Positions 58,131-64,000 of a DNA stretch of 64,000 nucleotides are shown here, piece by piece. Made by a program: the position numbers and the translations under genes. A model generated the notes under the pieces. That model was not told the DNA's origin and did not search any database. It saw only the letters and a program-made list of their open reading frames with translations. The stretch is taken from the NCBI GenBank assembly GCA_949130495.1, contig CASBWL010000041.1:487001-551000 (forward strand), written 5' to 3'. How positions within the stretch are numbered: position 1 is the stretch's first letter; each line of letters begins with the position of its first letter. Origin of the DNA: Sambucus nigra (Eukaryota > Streptophyta > Magnoliopsida > Dipsacales > Adoxaceae).

Positions 58131-59907
58131 TGGGGTAAAAGGTCATCTTTTCTAACCCAAATGGCCCTGATTTTAATTTTTTTCTTAGCCTTTGACTTAG
58201 AAAAGGTTTGAGGAGTCTTTCTAAATGCTTTCTTCTTATTTCGAGGTCCTCCATTTTTCTTCCTGTAGTTGGAGTTTTGAAGGTTTGCCTAGGGAGAACA
58301 TATGTATGCCTACTCTTCCTAGAATAATTATAGTTCTTGTAAATCGGTGTGAATATACATTTTTGAAAACACTCAATAATGGAATGACCATAAACATCGC
58401 AGTAATCATAGTATTGGTGCGAGGTGGGCTTGACTTTGTTTTCGAAGTCCTTGAAAATCAGTTTAGATATGTTTGAAACATGTGTTTTAACTCCAACCGT
58501 ATTACTACATGTCCAAGTTCACTTATAGGGAGACAAACATACTTAGATTTACCATTAAGCTTTAGCTTTTGATTACTCAGACTTTGTATTTCTTTAGAGA
58601 CATCAGTGTTTAGAATTCCTTTATGAGATTTATCAAAAGTCTGGCCTGTTTTACTAAAGACTGTTTTTTAGTCTTGAAAATTCATCTTTGTTTCTTTAAG
58701 ATTTTTATCAAGTGCAAGGCTAGTTTATCATCATAAATGAGTTCGCTATAACTAATGATTTTACCACAAGTTTTAACATTAGTGCCAAAGTGAAGTCATT
58801 TTTTGAAAAAATTTGAAACCTTTTGTTTAGATTATCCCAATTCAACTAAGGTAAATTTATACATTTCTTCTAAAACAAATTTTTTCTCAGAAAGATCTTT
58901 TAATATGGAAATATATTCTTTCGTTTCTATCTCAGGTTCAACACATTAGTTCATGTAGTCCTCAACATTCTTCCTAACATATTACTTAGTTGTTTAACAC
59001 ATCGAATCAACTGTTTCACCATATTCTCTAATTTATCATTTCGCGTAAGGGTCTTAGCGTACAATTCTTATATGTCAGGCAATTCATCTTCGAACTCACT
59101 AAGTGATGTGTATGATTTGTCCCCTAGCGGTTCAATTTGTGTAGTGGTACTCACACACCCATCCAATTCGTCATAAGATTTTTCACTTTGACTGACACTT
59201 ATACTAGAAGTATCAGGATCATTTATCACAACAGTAGATTCATCATTCACAATAAGAGATATAGAACTATCAGCAAACATGCTTTGTCATCAAAATATAT
59301 AATTTTAGCAAAGAAATACATACATGATTCATTAGCATTGGATAACTCAAGTTTATCCTTATTCGAGCCATTAAAGTCATCCCATGTTTTATACATATGG
59401 GCCTTGATAGTATTGTTAAGCCTATTACTACATTTATTAGCAATGTCCCATGTTTCCACATCTATGACACTGAACATTGTTAAGGTCTCTCTTAGGTCTG
59501 GAGTGATTAGCAGAGGTTTGTTTATCACCATTACTATCATGGGGTATAGGATTCTAAAAGTTTTGATAACCAAATGTCTCTTATTTGGTAGCCACTACAT
59601 TCCTAAGTTTAATAATTTCGTTAAAGTTGTTTACTCACCAGGGCAATTTGGTTATCAAGACTTTCTAAGTCATAGTCCTCATCTACATCTAGGTCATAGT
59701 CAGGTACAGTCTTTTTAGGGATAGTTAACTAAGATGAAAATATAACATTAGAACCAAAGGATCTTTTACTCTGTGAGATCTTGTGTTTCTTATACTCTAA
59801 CTGCATTTCAATAGTTCTAAATTTACTACTCAATAATTATGGAGTTAGATTAGGGTCAACCATTTCTTAAATAATATATCTCTTGTTATCAAACATAGCA
59901 GGAAGGA
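58131..59907 (-). pseudogene. gag: Copia SIRE-type gag, C-terminal half (element H)
   Basis: From 59907 downward the minus strand reads FDNKRYII, EMVDPNL and FRTIEMQLEYKKHKISQSKR. An acidic stretch YDLDVDEDYDLESLDNQIAL (about 59700-59640) follows. The zinc knuckle CHRCGNMGH, then IANKC after a one-base shift, is at about 59468-59430. A Ser/Asp-rich piece (59280-59068) and decayed coiled-coil-like sequence continue to the protease. The N-terminal part lies beyond M2, outside the window. Confidence 0.7.
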
Positions 59908-61430
59908 TGTGGAAGCCACATTCTAGGATACCCCACAAGTCTCTCTTTAGGTCCCTAGCACCTCCCCATTCAACATAAACCCTAACTCATACTCCAAGCA
60001 CCGATCTAGAGGCAGTCGGGCACTCTCGGGACACATTTGACTCCGATCAACTTCATTGTCAGAGAGAAATATCAATAAATTTTTGAAGGGATCTGAATCC
60101 CTTTTCCAACAGTCTACTCCATGCACGAATCATAATAGCGGTTCAAACGAACGAACCATTTTACTACCGAAAACCGACCTGGAGGCCACCGGGTGCTCTT
60201 GGGCCCCAATTTAACCCAAATCAACTTCATCATCAAAGAAAAAGCTCAATGAATCTTCTAAAGGCACTGAAACCATTTGTCAACAGTCTGCCCCATGCGT
60301 AAAATGACATAACCACTTAGACGAATGATATGTTTTCCCCTAAAAATCGATCTAGAGGCCACTGGGCGCTCCCGGGCCTCGATTTGACCCTAATCAACTT
60401 CATCTTAAAAAAATCTTAAAGAATCCTCGAAGGGCTCTAACACCCCTTTTCTAATGGTCCGCCTTGTGCACAAAATGACATAATCGTTTGGACGAACGAT
60501 CCGTTTTCCCTTGAGAAATGATATGGAGGCCATCGATCGCTCCTGAGCTTGGTTTGACCAAATTCAACCCTTAAGCTTGAATGAGACTAAATGAATCTTC
60601 GAAGGGCACTGAATAATTTTTCCATTGGTGCATCACGTGCACGAATCAGCCTTAAGAGACGAAGGACCCATTTTACTCTGAAAGGTCACTGGACACTTTC
60701 GAGTCTCGGCTGACCAAAGTTAACTCTCCGAACTGGGAGAATCTCTTAGGAACATCAAAGTGCTTCACATAAAATTTCCAACAGTCCACCCCGTGCATGA
60801 TTCATACTTACGATTTGGACTAACAATCCATCACCGTCCGACCACCTCTTGTTCAAAGGAACGATGGGTCCTTTAGAGCCCCGTTTGACCCAAAATTAAC
60901 TCCCAGAACCGGTACAGGCCCAAAGGATGATCAAAGGTCTCTGAATTACCTTTCTAACGGTATGCCCCATGCACGATTTGGATTTACAGATTGCGTTCTA
61001 TGACCTTTTTTCTGGAAAACTCTACATGAGACTGCCAATTGGCAGTTCCATTTCCCTACCTATCGGTAGTGTGTCTAGGGTCACATTTGGTAGGATAAGG
61101 ATAATGCCGATTGCCAATCCCCCTACTCTATATAAGGAAATCATGATCTCACTTCCAAGGAACCCCAAAAAATATCAACTTCAGTGACCTCAGTAACATT
61201 CTTCTTAAGTCAGCGAGGTATTCTTTTTTGAAACCTTTCTCCACCTTTCATTCCCATCATTTTCACACCCAATTTAGCAAAAATCCTCCAACATTCTTCA
61301 CGTGCAAGGAAGATCATGATCAATCTCCATGTCTCCAAACAAGGATCAAATACTCTTCTCTCTTTTTAAATTCCTTTTATTCTTGCATTAGTTATATAAA
61401 TCATTAATTTAGCTTTTCATCACATACATT
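59908..61430 (-). repeat. M2: inverted copy of the LTR-like repeat M1
   Basis: Its complement aligns with about 19265-20613, including the terminal GATAGGGACCTAA-like block, the 172-bp units and the TATA region. It begins exactly where the gag frame of H stops. It is cut at 61430 by the LTR of copia element B, so its remaining part lies right of the window. Confidence 0.7.
59995..60990 (-). repeat. 172-bp degenerate tandem repeats (about 6 units) in M2
   Basis: The landmark CGGGCGCTC...TTTGACCC (and variants) recurs at about 60018, 60190, 60363, 60533, 60688 and 60863, with spacings of 172, 173, 170, 155 and 175 bp. These are reverse complements of the M1 units. Confidence 0.8.
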
Positions 61431-62442
61431 TGTAAGGACATAATTTTATAAATGTCCAGGTAGAATCTAGGAATTTTCTATTCGTCCTAGATCACAGTAT
61501 GTATGTCTGACACCGCTATATTCGGCACCTCAACACGATCATCCTCGACGGCCTTGATTCGAATCCATGCATCCATCATCTTCAAACGTGCATCATGCTA
61601 CATGCAACGTGCTGCTCAACTTATTCCCACTACTCCACTTCCTAATATTGGTAAAATAATTTATTGGAGTTGTTTATATTTGCATAAATATTTGGGAATT
61701 TTTTAAAAAATATTTTTTGAAGTCTAAATTATTTTTTATCAAAAGCAGAATGTTTTCTAAGTGTAGAAGTGGACTGCCTCGGTCGACAAGCTCATTCAAA
61801 CAAGTTCACACTGTTTTTCGAGTGAGATAAGCATCTCGCACGATGTCATTCGAATGACATGTGTCCTTTGTTCGAGCGAGATACCTATCCCGTTTGTGCG
61901 ACGACGACGACTCGATTTCGTATAAATATCTGGCTTCATTCTACATATTTTTGAAGTCTTTTTCGCATATGTTTCTGCGTTTTCACAGCCCAGAAAACAG
62001 ACTTCATGTTTTAAGATTTTATACCTTGTTTATTCACATAATCACTCCCATATATGTATGTGAATCTTTAAACCTTCAAGAGGATCATTTTTTCTCATCT
62101 AGAGTATTTTGTGGAAAAGACGTCTTCTTCTCTTCTGCTGCCAACCTGGAGTTCTTACGGGAGATTCCAGTCGACGACATCGAAACTGACACCTGAGGGT
62201 ATTTCGTATGTCTCTCTCATTTTCATTGTAATCCGTGTAACCGTTACTTTACAAATTATAGTGAAAATAAAAGGTTTTGCCCCTTTGGGGGATTTTTCCT
62301 CACTTGTGAGTTTTGTTTGTGATTGACTGTTCTTGCATGATCATATTGATTTCAATCACACCTAGATGCATGTGTTAGGATTTAATTGAAAAAATGAGTT
62401 TAATTAAATAATTTCCTTATTTGAACGCAAGCGCTATCTTCA
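61431..62442 (+). repeat. 5' LTR of element B
   Basis: 1012 bp, TGTAAGGACATAATTTTATA to ...GCGCTATCTTCA, closely like LTR A (1011 bp). The TTYGAGYGAC-like array is at 61790-61905 and the TATA box TATAAATAT at 61921-61929. Confidence 0.9.
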
Positions 62443-62570
62443 AATTGGTATCAGAGCCAATTACACAAATATATCGTGTAATTTTCTGCAAACTTTTTCT
62501 AAGATATCAATTTTTTGAAAATTTGATTTTTGAAAAAGGGCGTGTTCATAATGGACAAATTTAAAAAGGG
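62443..62570 (+). other. Primer-binding site, leader and gag start of element B
   Basis: AATTGGTATCAGAGCC (62443-62458) is the primer site. A short leader follows and an ATG at about 62550 (MDKFKK) may be the gag start. The + strand element sequence then ends at the inversion border near 62571. Confidence 0.75.
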
Positions 62571-63890
62571 CGATGTCGGGATGACTAGCAGTCAAGTAGA
62601 GAAGACTACCTATCATACTTCGATACATGACTTGCTCTACGTCCTTACCTGAAGTGTCCTTACTAAGATTGGTAGTGGTACTCATAGGTGTACGTGCATG
62701 CTTAGCGGAGTCTAAACCAAATTTCTTCACTAGGTCTCTAGCATACTTGGATTGGGAGATGAACATCAACCTCTAGCTGAAAAATCTGGAGACCAAGGAA
62801 GAAAGTAAGCTCACTTACCAAGCTCACCTCAAACTCACTTTTCATCTCCTCCACAAAGTGGTGAGCATGCTGGGAGCACGTGGATCCAAAGAGTATGTCA
62901 TCCACATAGACCTGGGCAACCAAAATATCACCGTTATCTCTCCTGATGAGCAACATCATATCAACTCCCCCTCTCTTGAAGCCATGGAATAAGAGATAGG
63001 AAGTAAGCCACTCGTAACAAGCATAGGATGCTTGGTTCAAACCATACAAGGCTTTCCTCAGATAATAAATGTGCTCAGGGTGCTCAGGGTCTTCAAACCT
63101 TTTTGGTTATTCCATGTAAACCTCCTTTTGTAGAATTCCATTTAGTAAGGCACTCTTGACATCCATCTGATATAACTTGAAGCGCAGATGACATGCGATG
63201 GCGAGTAGTAAGTAGACGGACTCAAGCCTCGTAATAGGAGCAAATGTCTCCCTAAAGTCTACACCCTTTATCTGTGTGTAGCCTTGAGCAACCAACCTAG
63301 CCTTGTTTCTAATTATGGTACCATGTTCGTCCATTTTATTCTTGAAAAGCCACCTGGTACCTATCACATTTGTCTCACTAGGTCAGGGGACAAGATCCCA
63401 GACATTGTTCTTTCTAAACTGAAGCAAGTCATCCTGCATAGCAGATATCTAGTGTTCATCCTTGAGTGCTTCTTTGTGATTCTTGGGCTCAACTTTGGAC
63501 GTGTAGCAAAAATGGATAACAACGTTCTCTAGCTGAGCATGAGTCGTCACCCCTAAAGTGGGATCACCTACAATGGAGGTAGGGCCATGACTCTTGTGAA
63601 CCCAAGCAGGTGTGTCCCCTAATACCGGAGTAGGGTCCACTGGGTGTGTGAGAAGGGCACGTAGATCGCTGCCAGAAAAATCCTCATCCTCACACTGAAG
63701 GCTAGGGTCAACAGACGTCAGAGGTCCGTCATCTTGCACGATGAAGTTTATTGACTCCAAAACCTTAGAGATATTCAGGTTAAAAACCCTGTATGCTCTA
63801 CTGTTTGATGAATATCCAAGAAATATTCCCTCGTCGCTCCGGGAGTCAAACTTTCCTAATTGCTCTCCATCCCGCAAGATGTAGCATTTA
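62571..63890 (-). pseudogene. Inverted pol segment of element B (IN end, RT, start of RNase H region)
   Basis: On the minus strand from 63877 it reads GIFLGYSSNSRAYRVFNLN, then VLESINFIVQD and the linker EPKNHKEALKDEH. RT pieces follow at 63367-63107 (TRWLFKNKMDEHGTIIRNK, DVKSALLNGILQKEVYME), 63049-62738 (ILVAQVYVDDILFGSTCS, catalytic YVDDI present) and 62769-62571 (YARDLVKKFGLDSAKHAR, GSLLYLTASHPDIA). It corresponds to about 13086-14402 of element A. Few breaks are seen, but a stop at 63382 and frame changes remain. Its orientation is opposite to its own LTR. Confidence 0.85.
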
Positions 63891-64000
63891 CATGTCAGCT
63901 AGTATTCTCAGTTTGAGGGTTTTAGGGGAATATTATCTTGTATGTCACTTGCTTTATTGAGATAGCATAATTCACATTTTTTATGTATGTACCGGCATAG
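63891..64000 (+). other. 3' end of the interior of element B
   Basis: CATGTCAGCTAGTATTCTC and what follows match 16451-16565 of element A, up to TACCGGCATAG. The polypurine tract and 3' LTR would come next. Confidence 0.8.

Larger units (their letters stand above)
49927..59907 (-). mobile_element. Element H: minus-strand copia SIRE/Maximus-type element, split by J
   Basis: Reading on the minus strand from 59907 downwards, the order is gag with zinc knuckle, PR, GAG-pre-IN, IN core, [element J], IN C-terminus, linker and RT up to 49927. There the LTR of G interrupts it. At 59907 it is cut by M2. Its own LTRs are not in the window. All frames are broken. It is the oldest layer of the right half. 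Confidence 0.8.
61431..64000 (+). mobile_element. Element B: copia element with an inverted pol segment, runs off the window
   Basis: A + strand LTR (61431-62442), primer site and gag start are followed by a 1.3-kb minus-strand pol piece (about 62571-63890). Then + strand sequence equals the last part of element A's 3' UTR, heading for a polypurine tract just beyond 64000. B is the same family as A. The 3' LTR is expected directly right of the window. Confidence 0.85.

Noticed and set aside
59137..59718. 193-residue + strand open frame
   Set aside because: It is antisense to the copia gag of H, whose zinc knuckle and acidic region read on the minus strand.

Overview
This window is plant nuclear intergenic DNA made almost entirely of transposable elements. 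It is AT-rich and holds no recognisable host gene, tRNA or rRNA gene. The lineages present point to a flowering plant with a repeat-rich genome. They are Ty3/gypsy of the Tat/Ogre type (dual RNase H, antisense extra ORF), Ty3/gypsy chromoviruses of the Tekay/Del type (very long LTRs, chromodomain, tRNA-Met-type primer site) and Ty1/copia of the SIRE/Maximus type. I cannot name the species. Lineage calls come from protein motifs read by eye; no database search was run. Element letters (A, B, D ...) are labels used only in this annotation.

Left part (1-25270). Element K (Tat/Ogre, + strand) enters from beyond the left edge. It shows a broken gag-PR-RT-RH-aRH-IN (to 6369), a 2.1 kb tandem-repeat block in its 3' UTR (6480-8615), an antisense spliced ORF (11187-8993) and its 3' LTR (ending near 12718). 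A solo LTR of the I family sits inverted in its gag (416-1685). K abuts, and probably interrupts, the integrase of copia element A (pol 12719-14965, 3' UTR, 3' LTR 16578-17588). Next comes an LTR-like repeat M1 carrying 172-bp tandem units (to 20613), a decayed Tat fragment L (20614-22240), and non-coding repeat DNA (22241-25270).

Middle and right part (25270-64000). This is one deep nest that can be read from coding frames and target-site duplications (TSDs). Copia element H (minus strand, IN/RT/gag pieces from 49927 to 59907) was hit by chromovirus G (25270-49926). G's RT was split by a 3-kb-type solo LTR, D (26025-44545). D's tail was hit by chromovirus-like element E (29762-44524). E's 5' LTR was hit by the tiny-interior element I (31385-34487) and by a 3-kb solo LTR, F (34802-37797). 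D also carries a TIR element (27622-28385), and G's LTR a hAT-type MITE (48516-49023). H is further split by J, a copia element that has gag but no pol (51000-57153). H is split again by M2, an inverted relative of M1 (from 59908), which itself holds copia element B (from 61431), whose pol piece is inverted between its LTR-side ends.

Almost every coding region has stops or frameshifts, so nothing here is likely to move on its own. The most notable points are the legible five-level nest, three different routes to non-autonomous elements (I, J, E), the internal inversion in B (an LTR-driven antisense pol transcript is possible), and short repeated motif arrays placed just upstream of TATA boxes in several LTR families.
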